Under the pieces are notes generated by a model that saw nothing but the letters and a program-made list of their open reading frames with translations, ran no database searches and had not been told where the DNA came from. Below are positions 43,404 to 53,847 of a stretch of 64,000 nt of DNA, piece by piece. The position numbers and the translations under genes are program-made. Source of the DNA: Prunella strophiata (taxonomy: Eukaryota; Chordata; Aves; Passeriformes; Prunellidae); the NCBI GenBank assembly GCA_036583965.1, contig JAZBQD010000095.1:40864-104863 (forward strand). The letters are read 5' to 3'. Position 1 is the first letter of the stretch, and the number at the start of each line of letters is the position of its first letter.

Positions 43404-43692
43404 AGTAATCTCTCCATTTTTGAATTTTTTTTGCTTCTAATTGTTCCAATAACTCTCTATCCAAAAGTGCTGATGGAGCATTGGGCATATATAAGAACTT
43501 GTGAATTCCCCATTGTTTCCCAAGTTTATATTTCAATGGCCTACAAAAATAAGCTCTTTCAGATTGGCCAGTTGCCCCCTTTACCATGACATAATCATCT
43601 GTTATTGGTATTGAAGCTTTATTTAACAACAAATATGTTGCCCTTGTGTCTATCAGGAATTCCATTTCCTTTTCTTTGTTCCCTAGTTTCAT
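43393..43692 (-). pseudogene. ERV-E protease
   Basis: The 99-codon open frame has a FLIDTRAT active site where a DTGAT-type motif is expected; the essential Gly is Arg. VMVKGATGQS is the flap area, and LLDRELLEQL marks the C-terminus. The lesion should abolish proteolysis. It overlaps the RT piece in another frame, consistent with a small indel near 43400. Confidence 0.8.
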
Positions 43693-43795
43693 TATAACCA
43701 GAGGGTCTCCTAAGGTAAGATCCTCCAGTCCACATCAGTCTTCCTTAACATGGGAAACCACTGCCTCCCCTTTTTGATATCCTCTTCTTTGTTCA

Positions 43796-44984
43796 TCACT
43801 TTTTCTTAGTTCCGGCCACTGGTTCTTCCAGTGTCCAACTCTCTTGCAGAATGCACATTGATCTCTCGTTAGGTGGTCCCTGTCTTAGTGGCCCTTGTCC
43901 ACATTTCCCTTTTTCTTCTTCCCTTACTACTGCTAATAATTTTTTCATCTCTTCTTTGCACTTTTCTTCCCGGTTACTAATTACTCTCCATGCCTCCTCT
44001 AGCAAAGTCTCTAAATCCCAAGCTGTCAGACCCTGTATCTTCTGAAGTTTGCATCTAATGTCCCCTGTAGATTGTCCTAAGAATAAACCCACTAGATGTT
44101 GTATCCCTTCCTCAGACTCAGGATCTAAGGTTGTATAACAACGCATTGCAACCTGCAAATGTTCTAGAGATTCATAAGGTGTTTCGGAGGGACCTTGCTT
44201 AATTGTATATAGAGCTGAGCAGTTTATTGTTTTAGGTATTGCCCTTTCTAACCCCCTTACTATGAAGTCTTGATAATCCTCTAGTCTTTCCATATCACTA
44301 AGATCATTAGCATTTCAATGTGGATCCTGAAGAGGAAAGACATCTCTCATATCACTCTGTGTTATTCTACAAGCATCTTCTGCTAAACCCCCAGCTACTT
44401 TTAAAACCAGTTCTTTTTCTGTTTCTGTTAGGGCATCCAACAACAGCTGGAGAGCTGAACAATCAGGTCAATGCTGTTTAACCATAAACTTTAATTTCTT
44501 TGCAACACCTATCGGGTCACTCTGATAATGTTTAGCAATCTTTTCCCAAACCTCTAAATCCATTGTAGAAAAAGGAATTTTAACTAACATTGTCTTCCCT
44601 TCAGGACTTACTGCCTCCCATAAAGAAGCTTGTATAATTTTCTTAGTTTGTTTCTGAGTCCAGGATGCTATAGGATCCTCTGGAGAGGGCTCCTCTTGTT
44701 CACTGTTGCTGCTGGGAAGTTTGAAAGATTTAGGAGTAGTCGAGGTGGGGGATAGAGTAGAAGCTGGAGTTGAACTTGAAATAGAAGCGGGAGTTGATTC
44801 AGCTGAGCTTAAAACCAGAGCTGGAGTTGAAATAGAAATAGCTTCTTTTAAAGCTGGAGCTGGGGTTGAAATAATAGTGGCTTTAATTGGAGTGGGGGAT
44901 GGAATGTGAGCTGGAGTTTGGATATAGGTGTCAGGGGGTGGAACAAGAGCTGGAGTTGGAATTGAGAGTGAAGTCTTAGGGGGT
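43796..44984 (-). pseudogene. ERV-E gag, proline-rich end, capsid and nucleocapsid
   Basis: 44293-43796 carries the capsid C-terminal domain (IKQGPSETPYESLEHLQVAM, DPESEEGIQHLV, GLTAWDLETLLEEAWRVISNREEK), which is gammaretroviral. It ends in a frameshifted zinc-knuckle region. Upstream, 44294-44700 contains capsid N-terminal words with stops, and 44700-44984 is a Thr/Pro-rich repeat (TPALVLSS, TPAPALK). This repeat is abruptly cut by the LTR at 44985. Confidence 0.75.
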
Positions 44985-46070
44985 TGTCACGATCTGCTCG
45001 TACAAGCGGGGATCGTGATGGTTTGTTAACTGATCTCAAAGTGCAAAAAAAACCACGGAAGGGGATTTCAGTATTAATCAAAACAAATGCACCTTTATTG
45101 AGTGCCCACAGCAAATGTGATAGAAGGATTAGAAAGGAGAATAAAGGACAGAGAGAGAGAGAAAGAGGGGGGTATAGCTACCAATGTGAAGATGAAGTCC
45201 TCATGGCCTAGCCAAATAGATGCGTCTTGAGGCATCAGAGAGAGTCTCAAAGTCTCAGTTAACTCAGCAGTCTATTATAGTCCTCCGTCAAGGGGGAGAA
45301 CAGGTAAAAGACAATGAAGAATAAGTCCATTGAAACCGTCAAGGGGGAGCAGATACAATGGCTATTGAAGCCACCGAGGGGGAACAGGTCATGTTTTCAA
45401 CGGTGAGCGAGAGCAATTGTCTTCTTGGTCCAACAACCACACCTTCAGGTAGCACTTGGCAAGCATCTCACTTTGGTCAGGTCAGCTTCCCCCCCGTGTT
45501 AGGGGTCTCAGTCTCAGTCCTTGAGAGGGAGCTTTGATCTCCATATAGGGGTCTCAGTCCTTGGGAGGGGGCTTCATTTCTCTGTCCGTTATGGTGGTCG
45601 TGAAGCAGATGAGGGATTTTCCATGGGGGACCACCAAAGTTACCACAGAAAGTTTATTTGGCCAAGAGGTGGGGAAATTCATGGGCTATTGTCTTGAAGC
45701 GGGGATCGTGAAGCAGGTGCAAGCTTCAGGTACAGAGCAAGCCTCTATTTGCCATTACACTGCTCGAAGCCAGTGTACCGTGGCATGGCGACAAAGCAAA
45801 TGCACTTGTGGACAATTGGCGAGCATTCACCTCAAGCAGGCCAGAACTCCAGTGGGGGTCCTCAGGGTCCTTGCGATGGTCATGAAGCAAATGAGGGAAA
45901 CTTTGGACTGACTCTTACACCACCCTGTGACTCACAATTGTCATCAAGAGATCTTCATCAGCAGGGTTCTGTAGTGTCATTGCAAAGTCTTCAGAACTCG
46001 TCAAAGTTGGTAGCATATCCCAGAAAACAGAGATGGTACATCAAAAGAGAGGAAAACAAGGAAAAGGAAA
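44985..46070 (-). mobile_element. LTR inside ERV-E with duplicated U3-like repeats
   Basis: A TGTCACGATCTGCTCG start on the plus strand interrupts the gag proline-rich repeat. CACCTTTATTGAG near 45090 gives a minus-strand AATAAAGG. From 45284 there are three imperfect copies of a GTCAAGGGGGAGAACAGG-type unit, and at 45501 and 45547 two copies of GGGGTCTCAGTC-CTTGaGAGGG. The upper boundary is not sharp. It is unlike the ERV-E LTR. Confidence 0.55.
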
Positions 46071-46288
46071 AATAGAAAAAGGAAAAGGAAACAATAAACA
46101 AATATTACTAATATTAATTAAACAATATTATTTAAAACAGTTTTTTCAAATTATCAAAATAAAACACAAATAATCAAAAACAATAATACAATAAACAAAT
46201 ACAATCAGTATTAATTATTTTTTTTTTCAAAACAAATCACAGTTTAAAATATCAAAAGTAATTTTCACAAGATTACAAGAGACAAAAT

Positions 46289-47577
46289 TTATTTCAAAAC
46301 ACACATTCTAATTTTAGACTCGCTCTGTGTGAATAGCTTGGGGATGTCCACAGGGGAAAGGACATCGGCCAAGTTGTGTGCATTAATTATAGACGTCAAT
46401 TTTGTTAACAGGTTCATCATTCTCCAATTCATAATGAATAAGATTGCTGATAAAACAAAACCAATTAAAACTAAAATCAAAAGGACAATGATGGGATGAC
46501 ACAAATTGTTCAGGAGACTTGTGGCAGTAGGTGACCACCCAAAAAGAATATCCCACTGTCGTCGGTCTCTCAGGAGCTTGAGATGACCCCGATATGTTTG
46601 AGAGTCTCTGTGTCCCAGCCCAAGAACCGAAGAAGGAGTCAGGACTCTTCATTTGCAGTCTTCAAGGTTGTTTATTTTTCCTTATCTATTACATTCTTTT
46701 CCTGACCTGACAAGGTTTGTTCAGTAGGTCAGTCTATGCACACTGCCCACTTCCAAGGCAGTGTTCTCTTTTTATACTAAAAATTATGTGTACATTATTT
46801 AGTTATTTTCCAATCCCTATCACATGTATTTCTTTCACATTGTGATGAACAGATACCAGGGTTTTCTGTCAGTTTTTCTTGATCTTTTCCAAAATTTCGA
46901 TTAAATCCTGATGAAGCAACAATTGCTTTACCAAAGTAAGGTTCATTCCAATGGGGGTAGGCAATAGTTTATGAATCAGTGTGTAAATGGATTGTAAAAG
47001 ATGATGAGAGGTAAGTGGAGCTTTATAAGAAAAATCACATCCTGTAATTTTAGTAAAGTTACAAGCACAAAAATTTGAATGATTTTTCGTATCCACTACT
47101 ACGTTTTCTACAACTACAACATCACAAGCAGTTCTAAAGCATGCACACCCATTGCCTATATATACAAGGATTGTTTCAGAGGTCTCATTAGGATGAATTT
47201 CAAAAGTGACAGATATTTTGTTGTGTCCAGACAAATGTCTTGAGCTATAATTGCATTACTTTCACAGATGAACCCTTGTTGTTCTTGGACAATACAGGAT
47301 TCTAAATGAACAGTTTGCCACTTCTTACCAATTTGACGGGCCCATTCCCTATGCTCGGAAGGACAGAGAATAGCTCCATCATGATTCAGCCCTAATGCAA
47401 TGATAGGGAAAATCAAATGCCCTGAAGCATTATGTATAGTTAACACAAAAGCTGTGGCTGTGTTTGTAATGGGGTCATAAGTAAAATTCACTAAGTTCCA
47501 CCAGGATTGGAATTCTCTTTCAAAATCAGTGGCACTGTCCCAAATTATTTTTTGGATTTCAGTAGGAAAAGCGCCTT
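46289..47577 (-). pseudogene. Second env fragment inside ERV-E
   Basis: Minus-strand open pieces (47491-47156, 47234-46869, 46504-46289) encode an envelope ectodomain and membrane span homologous to but clearly different from the env at 38140-39115. Corresponding blocks include ALGLNHDGAILCPSEHREWA, GNGCACFRTAC, a PIGMNLTLVKQLL helix, and an IIVLLILVLIGFVLSAILFI span. It starts mid-env at an EEGAFPTEIQ-type block fused to gag proline-rich sequence at about 47577, and an LTR (46557-46871) interrupts the ectodomain stem. The surface subunit is absent. Confidence 0.75.
46557..46871 (-). mobile_element. LTR of ERV-F family inserted in second env
   Basis: From TGTCGTCGGTCTCTCAGG rightwards the sequence matches the 58080-58492 LTR (GAACCGAAGAAGGAGTCAGG, TTTTTATACTAAAAATTA, TTATTTTCCAATCCCTATC). 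About 25 env codons are missing at the site, so insertion was accompanied by or followed by a small deletion. The right end at about 46871 is approximate. Confidence 0.75.
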
Positions 47578-48204
47578 CTTCAGCGGTGGAACAAAAGCTG
47601 AAGTCTGGACAGGGATGTCAGGGGGTGGAACAAAAGCTGGAGTTGAGGGTGAAGTCTTAGGGGGTGGAATAAGAGCTGGAGCTGGAGTTGAGGTTGTTCC
47701 CAAATTCGCTGCCCCTCTCTGCCCCCCTTTTCTTCTAGGGGGTGGTTCAAACAGATCCCCTAACTCTTGTTCCAGTGAGTCAGCTGGGTATACCTTGTCC
47801 GGGTGTGTGCAGCATTGATTTATGGAGCTTGCACTACAACACTGTTTCCGCCTCCCCCTGCTAGCCTCATTATCTTTTTCCAGGGCCAATACAAAGGGGT
47901 CAGAGAGTCCTGAGTCCACAATCCCTCTGCCACTCAGGGTGGTTCCAGAGGGAGAAAAACGTCAGCATACGTCACCTCTTCCCATTTCTGCTCCCGTCTC
48001 AAGAACAACATAAGCTGCAACAAAGTCTCATAATGCAGAGTTCCAGATGGGGGCCACCTGACCCCCTCTTCAAGCCTATAGAGTGACCACCACTGTGTGG
48101 AAAAATTCACGAGGGTCCTTTTATTTTCTATCCGTCCATACCCTACTAGTTCCTTCCAGTGTGCCAAAATACACCCTAAAGGACTATTTTTGGAGATCTC
48201 TTTA
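47578..48204 (-). pseudogene. ERV-E gag, matrix and proline-rich start
   Basis: The ATG at about 48221-48219 in the 47934-48302 frame gives MGSNQSKE, with Gly2 as a probable myristoylation site, followed by PLGCILAHWKELVG, QWWSLYRLE and LLQLMLFLRRE. The proline-rich continuation (47545-47919) has PPPRRKGGQRG and repeated PAxxPPPKTS / PAFVPPPDI units. It is then fused at 47577 to mid-env of the second lineage, so it lacks capsid in cis. Matrix matches ERV-C. Confidence 0.75.
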
Positions 48205-48302
48205 CTCTGGTTGCTTCCCATTGCTCCCCTTCTCCCTAACAAAACCAGCACTCTACTCCAATCCTTATTACCTACTCCTTTGCTTTGTCTCACTTCCACC
48301 AA

Positions 48303-49848
48303 AACCTGCCTTCACAGATTCGTACAGTCCTTTCCCAGTCATCTTCTCACACAGGTATGCGACTTTCCACACACCAGCTTTAAAATCCTTGATTCTAAAT
48401 CAGCTCGATCAGAGAGCTGTTGACACTGGGCACACTGTACCAGTTAGCAGAAGAACAATAATAACGTCCTGCACAAATCTTACACTGCAGTAACACCCAC
48501 ACACAATGCCAACCTTGAGATGTACCAAAAGCTGCAGGAAAATTCCCACAAATGCAAGCTATTCCATTCGCCCCTTCTTGACTCTAAATTCTCCATAGCC
48601 GGTTGCTCCCAATCCAAAGCCACTAGTCCCCCAGCAGACGTCTGATACAAACCCTCTAAATATACTCTCTCATTTCCCCTGTCTATCCACCAGTTTACTG
48701 AATTCACAAACTCCCATTAGTGGCGCCCAAACCACTGAAGCAAAGGAGTTCATCCTATCCATCTGGCCAGATTGGATTCTCAGACCAAAACTACCCCTAT
48801 TATGATTCTAACAGTCAGCATCTACAGACACAATCCCTGTACCTAAAACCACAAGTGAACTCTTATCAAAGGCTTCAAACAAACCAGTTTTACTACTTCA
48901 CACTCAACGTGTGCTACACTTACAATTTTTGACACAAGATGGCAGTGCTGCCTCAAAAATACACCACAGCTCCAAACACGATTACAAAATCACACTATTA
49001 TTATTCCCACGGGAAACACTTCGTGCAGTCTAACAATATACAAACACACTACACTAAAGCACTCAATTTCTATATTTCAAATTCCACAAACATAAACACC
49101 TAAACAACAAAGCGCTGCCGCTATAATTTCTCAGAGTACGAACCCTTTTAACGTGAACACCGGGTGTTACAGTAAATTCCATCCCCCGTAACCAAAACAC
49201 ACACACACAGTCACGGTGGGGAGGGGATTTTATTAAGGGTCATGCACCCCACTCACTTTGTTTTTCCCTGGCCATTTCAGTCGCCCAAAAACTCCCACTT
49301 GCATAGTGCTAACAGCATGTCTCACCAAACGCTCTCACAATCGTTCTCACAGTCAGGACACATTCACAATAGCATAACAACTTTAGACCAGGATTTGTCC
49401 TTATGACTGCTAGCCGCACTTGGTAGCAAACAGAGCCCTCTACGGAAAAACAAATGGCAAAAATCCCTTTCTGTCAGCAACAAAAGCCCGAGCTTGGTAC
49501 GACAGTTCAACAACTTTTTCTGCTGACAACCAGATTTCAACTGCAACTTCAACTTGCAAGCACACTACAGAGGCACAAGTTGGGCATGGGACATCTCCCA
49601 CGATGTACCAAACGGCCTTTCCTGACCACACGTACGCCTTACAGGTCACTACTTAAAACTGTTTCAATTTTTAAACATACTGTTTTGTACAGAGTTTTAG
49701 TAGTCAGGGGTCCTTGTCTGCTGCTGGATAAACAGTCCGGGCAGCAGAGCCCACTCTTCCAGGAATATCCCGGTGGCGCCCTGAGGGGATCCACGACCCG
49801 AGCTGGTCTCACAGCAGAGCAGAGTCTCCTCCTGTCTGGCTCACCAAT
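48303..49848 (-). other. ERV-E long 5' leader
   Basis: About 1.5 kb between LTR and gag, with blocks shared with the ERV-C leader (for example GACACAAGATGGCAGTGCTG at 48930). The PBS candidate next to the LTR is TGGTGAGCCAGACAGGAG on the minus strand; the tRNA was not assigned. There is no long coding frame. Confidence 0.6.
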
Positions 49849-50431
49849 TGAATTGATAAAACTGAAAATCAAAGACAAAGATTCTCTAACTAGTCAAAGT
49901 TAGAAAGTGATATGTTTATTACGCTGGCGGGCGGCATGGGGGAGTTGTCCCCAAAATGTGTGACAGCACAGCACAAGAATTTTTGCCTTCTATTTATTTC
50001 CCAAAATAATACATATGTGAAACCCCAGCACCTCCCATCCCCTCTTTGTATTAAAATGAGGTTATTAGTCCTTCATGTGTGTGCAATTCTTCTCTTGAAT
50101 TGGGTCAGTGGTCTCAAATTGGGTCAGTGGTCCCAGGGATGAAGTCAGGAAGGTCTTCATCAGGTCTCTGTGACCCTCTGGCACAGTCCAAAGCCCCCTG
50201 CTTTGTGATGGATTGACATAGAGTCCAGGTGCTGGGCATTGTTCTACTGTTTTCAATATGTTCCTATAATGGTTCACTTGCTCCACTTCTTTCATAAATG
50301 AGCTCATAATATAACAATTAGCTTTAGCTTAAGCATCTAATAATCATTAACCTATCGTTGGTGTATCTAACTTCAATATGAATTGGTTCTAACCCCCAGC
50401 TAAAATCTTAACCCTTTAAAATCATGATTCA
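49849..50431 (-). mobile_element. ERV-E 5' LTR
   Basis: The plus strand begins TGAATTGATAAAACTG and ends ATCATGATTCA. The inner R/U5 carries GTTTATTACG near 49915 (minus AATAAAC). Its outermost 116 bp recur as the 3' LTR remnant at 37987. A tandem TCAAATTGGGTCAGTGG / TGAATTGGGTCAGTGG duplication lies near 50095-50130. Confidence 0.8.
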
Positions 50432-51362
50432 TTGTATGTGTGAAGTTTTGCTCCCCTCGATACTTCAGCCTGTGTTGGTGAGAGACAACCACATACTCCT
50501 TGCTCCCTCCTGGAGACTTTGATGTTGAAGATGTGCAATGAGCAGTCAAGCATAGGACCAGTTACATTCTTTCTGCTGGTTCTGGCTGCTGTCGTCCTTA
50601 AACCAAAATATATCAGTAAGGGAGCAAGGACAATTATTTTTTTTTAATCTTTGTAAGAAAAAGGGAGGGGGAATATGGGCTGCCATGAGATTGGTATTGT
50701 TTATGAAGGTTTCCTTTTGCAAGTGATAATAAACCTAACAGCTACACACAGCTTAATATTTTTTCTTGCACTGCATATATTCACTTTTGGTCCTTGGAAT
50801 TTTTTTTCTCCAGTCTCCATCTGTTCTTTTGCCTTTGAGGTACTTTAGTTACCATGGAAATGACAACATCATCTGGATGGGTAGAGCTTCCTGCAGTGTA
50901 AAGTTGGTTTCCTACATAAAGTGGTTTACAAGGTATGGGTGACTGACAAAAATAGAGTATTTTATTTGATAGCTTTTCATGCTTTAGGAGGGTAAAAGTG
51001 ATACTCATTCATACTCATGAGTGCATGAGAGATGAGGGGCCCGTTCCAGGAGGTAACATGTGCTTCATTTTTGTTCTGCCAGATGACATCTTCAGTCTTT
51101 TATGACTGATTCCTTATAATCTTAATTGCAAGTTGGCTTTTATTTGAGAAGACCCTATTGTAAGACACTTTCTGAGTTCTATAATTCTCAGATGGGTCAG
51201 GCAAAGTGGAGAGCTCATACCCTGGATATATGCATCTTTTGTCATCAATGCCATGAAGAAAAATAGAAGTTAATTTAGTGGGTGGCAGTCACAGGGGCTT
51301 TGCTGTCTGGTTATGTGTCTGGTGATATGTCTGGTGCCTGGCATTGCTTCCTCGGTCTTGTG
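50432..51362. other. No recognised gene
   Basis: AT-rich flank of ERV-E. No family signature was seen. Confidence 0.4.
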
Positions 51363-52150
51363 CCTGATATAAAATTTCGATAGCCAAACCAAATTTCATT
51401 TTTATAACTTTTATTGTAAAGAAAGCAAGCAAGCAGTGCTGGGTAGCCAGGGAGTCACCACTCCACTCACGGCAAACATCACTTACAAGTTTGGCAAAGT
51501 ATATATACTGTTATTAAGCCTACACAGCATTTTCCAATGTGCTTGGTTAGTCCAAATCAGCAAATATCAATAAGCTGGGATCAGCAATTTCATAATCTTT
51601 CCAGGTGGTCATTGGCTTCCTGTCCTTCTTGTGGTCGTCTGGAGGGAGGCCCTTCACCGGTGTCTGCTACATGACTTTTTCAAATGCATCAAGCTTTTTA
51701 TTATACATAAGCATTTAGTTGCTTTGCTGCAATATCTCTTAGCTTTATCACAACTTCCTCTATTTTATTCTAAGCATCAGTCGTCTTGCTACCTCATCTC
51801 TTTTACTCTACTATACTTCTTTTATTTCAATGCTTTATTTGGCTATTCAGTCAGAAAGTTTCAAAACTGTTCTTTGCGTCTATTTTCGACACAGCAGATA
51901 CAAGCATTTGCTGATTCCATTGCCAATTGACACAAATCACAAAATCATTTTTCACATGCCTTCAACAAGGCCACACAAAAAAAAATGATCCATGATCAAT
52001 ACAATCCAGAGATCACTTAAAACAATTGTACGTGGACATGGCACATTTCATCTTGGCAAATCCAGGGCAAAGTCCTTATTTATACCAAATCAAACCTTAT
52101 TTCACTAGTGACCCCATGGACTTTAGCACAGTCCCAAAAGCTATTATCCA
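51363..52150 (-). mobile_element. LTR-like sequence, minus strand
   Basis: TTTATAACTTTTATTGTAAAG (minus AATAAAAG) near 51405, a TATATATACTG near 51500, and low coding content suggest an LTR reading on the minus strand. The boundaries are approximate and no TSD was found. Confidence 0.4.
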
Positions 52151-52166
52151 CTATTAGTCCCTGTAG

Positions 52167-52684
52167 TGAGACATGGGGTTAGAAATTAACTTGGGGTAGA
52201 AATCAATTTCCATAGATGAAGTGTGTTGTTTTAACTTGTTTAGTCTGTTAACTTATTATGCTCGCAAAAGCCCATAGACAAGAGAATGCAAAACTGCACC
52301 AAACAAGGTGAAAAGAATGTGTGCTTCCAAGCTGGAAGGAGATAAGAGGGGCCTCTTGGACCTTGAAATGAGAAGCAAACCAAAACTGAGGCTGCCAGGA
52401 TACTGGGGAGACCAAAGAGTTCTCTGGGCAAGGACTGAGACCAAAGAGTTGTCTTCTAAAAGACTGATAAAGACTAATTGTAATGTGAAGGAGGGCTAGT
52501 AAATAAATATGCGTAGACCTATTTTGAAACTTAATGCATATGCAACAAGTTAGGGGACAAAGGCGGGTCTGGACTCAGGACGTGCATGTTGTTTGAGGAG
52601 CGATCCTGCATGTGCCCGGTGCTGAATAAAGATACATACCTACTTCACAACTTTTACAAGTTGTAGAGTTTTTTCTGCTAATCA
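52167..52684 (+). mobile_element. Solo LTR, plus strand, 518 bp
   Basis: It begins TGAGACATGGGGTTAG and ends TCTGCTAATCA. GCTGAATAAAGATACATACC near 52621 is the polyadenylation signal. Flanks share GTAG (52163-52166 and 52685-52688). It is a diverged relative of the 9513-10156 LTR. Confidence 0.7.
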
Positions 52685-52770
52685 GTAGCCCCTGGCAATA
52701 TTGATTATACAACCTTGAGGAAATTAAAGTATTTTAGATTAATAATGATTTTTGGCAAAGTGTATTAAGA

Positions 52771-53391
52771 GAAGGGACAGTGTCTTCGTTTAAAAGACAA
52801 ATGGCTGCCAGGGAAGGTGGGAACCTTCCTGGAATGGAAAGATGACACCTTCCTCCAAATTATTGTAACTTTGAAATTACAAGGCTTCCAGGCAAAAATA
52901 TATGAAAAGGAAAAAGTTCTTTACTAGAAAAAATATATCTAACAAGACAGAACAAACAACAAAACAATAACAGAAGTTTCCCACTCGCTAAGCACTAGGT
53001 TTTCCCTTTTGGTGTAGCTATGACAACAACTGGCAGGGGGCACAGACAGCTCTGGTGAGGTGAAGGCTGAAATTACTCCCTCACAGCAAGCAGGGGATGC
53101 TAGTGGGCTCATGCAAGGCAGGAACAATGCAATGGTTCACTCGTGGCCAGCAGGGGGGGGGGCTCTGATGTGAGCTTGGAAACTCCCCAGATGGTGATGG
53201 TAGTTCAGAGAGAGGGGAGGAAGGGGAAACGCCCCCAGGCATTTACTCAAGCAGTGATTGGTCTTTGGCACCACCCAAGACAGCTGGAACACGCTGGGAA
53301 GATGGGCAGGGCTTGCAGTGCTGAGAAGGCAGTGCAAGGAAATCCTGGAGCCAAGCCCACAAAAACTGCCATGGCAACCACACTGTTGAAT
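52771..53391 (-). mobile_element. LTR-like sequence, minus strand, interrupted
   Basis: A TGTCTTCGTTTAAAAGACA start with an internal inverted repeat, GGAACCTTCCTGGAATGG, and AGTTCTTTACTAG near 52916 resemble an avian ERVL LTR reading on the minus strand. A plus-strand LTR follows at 53392, and the remainder may continue after 53848. Confidence 0.45.
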
Positions 53392-53847
53392 TGTTGTATT
53401 GCACTAAGTAGTTTTTTAGTTGATAATTGGTTTTGCACTGGGTGTTTGGATCATTTGCGCTGTTATATAATCTGTATCCTGTTGTATCACATGGATTGTC
53501 CCATTCCTCCCCTTTCCCCCACCCAAGCCCTAGTGGGCAGCGGTTAATCCCGGATTCACCCCTCCCCTCACCCCTTCCCCCTTGTATCCTATTGGCTGTG
53601 GTCCCCTTCCTCCGCCCCCCTTGCCCTGACCTTAAAACCCCCTGGACAGGTGAACTTGTCCTCTTTTTCACCTGGGAAGCACTGTGGATTATCTGGTGGC
53701 TCCTACCAAGGAAATAAAGTAGGACTTCGTTCCCGAGAAGAAAAGAGCGCCTTTCGTCTCTTACTTTTGTCCTATGTGAGATTGACCAGGGCTAAGGTCC
53801 AGAGCTAGCCGATTTGGACTGGACCAGTCTACCAAGTCAAACTCACA
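53392..53847 (+). mobile_element. Solo LTR of the ERV-G family
   Basis: It begins TGTTGTATTGCAC and ends CAAACTCACA, matching the ERV-G LTR at 62041-62417 through the CTATTGGCTG, CTTAAAACC, GGAAATAAAG and GCGCCTTTCGTCTC blocks. Flanks TTGAAT (53386-53391) and ATGAAT (53848-53853) are a 6-bp TSD with one mismatch. Confidence 0.85.

Larger units (their letters stand above)
37987..50431 (-). mobile_element. ERV-E: composite gammaretrovirus-like provirus, 12.4 kb
   Basis: A 5' LTR lies at 49849-50431 and a 116-bp remnant of the matching 3' LTR at 37987-38102. Between them, in minus orientation, are a leader of about 1.5 kb, gag matrix/proline-rich, then a 2.6-kb foreign block (44985-47577: an LTR, a second env fragment and a third LTR). 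After it come the rest of gag, PR, RT, RNase H, integrase and a full-length but broken env. Protease, RT (YVDD) and integrase motifs are gammaretrovirus-like. The block interrupts the proline-rich gag repeats. Confidence 0.8.

Noticed and set aside
45561..46075. Plus-strand frames of 108-116 codons
   Set aside because: They lie in the LTR-type block inside ERV-E and lack any family signature.
52690..52770. Host gene exon near the 52.7-kb LTR cluster
   Set aside because: The AG/GT-like words present are not linked to any open reading frame with recognisable protein similarity.
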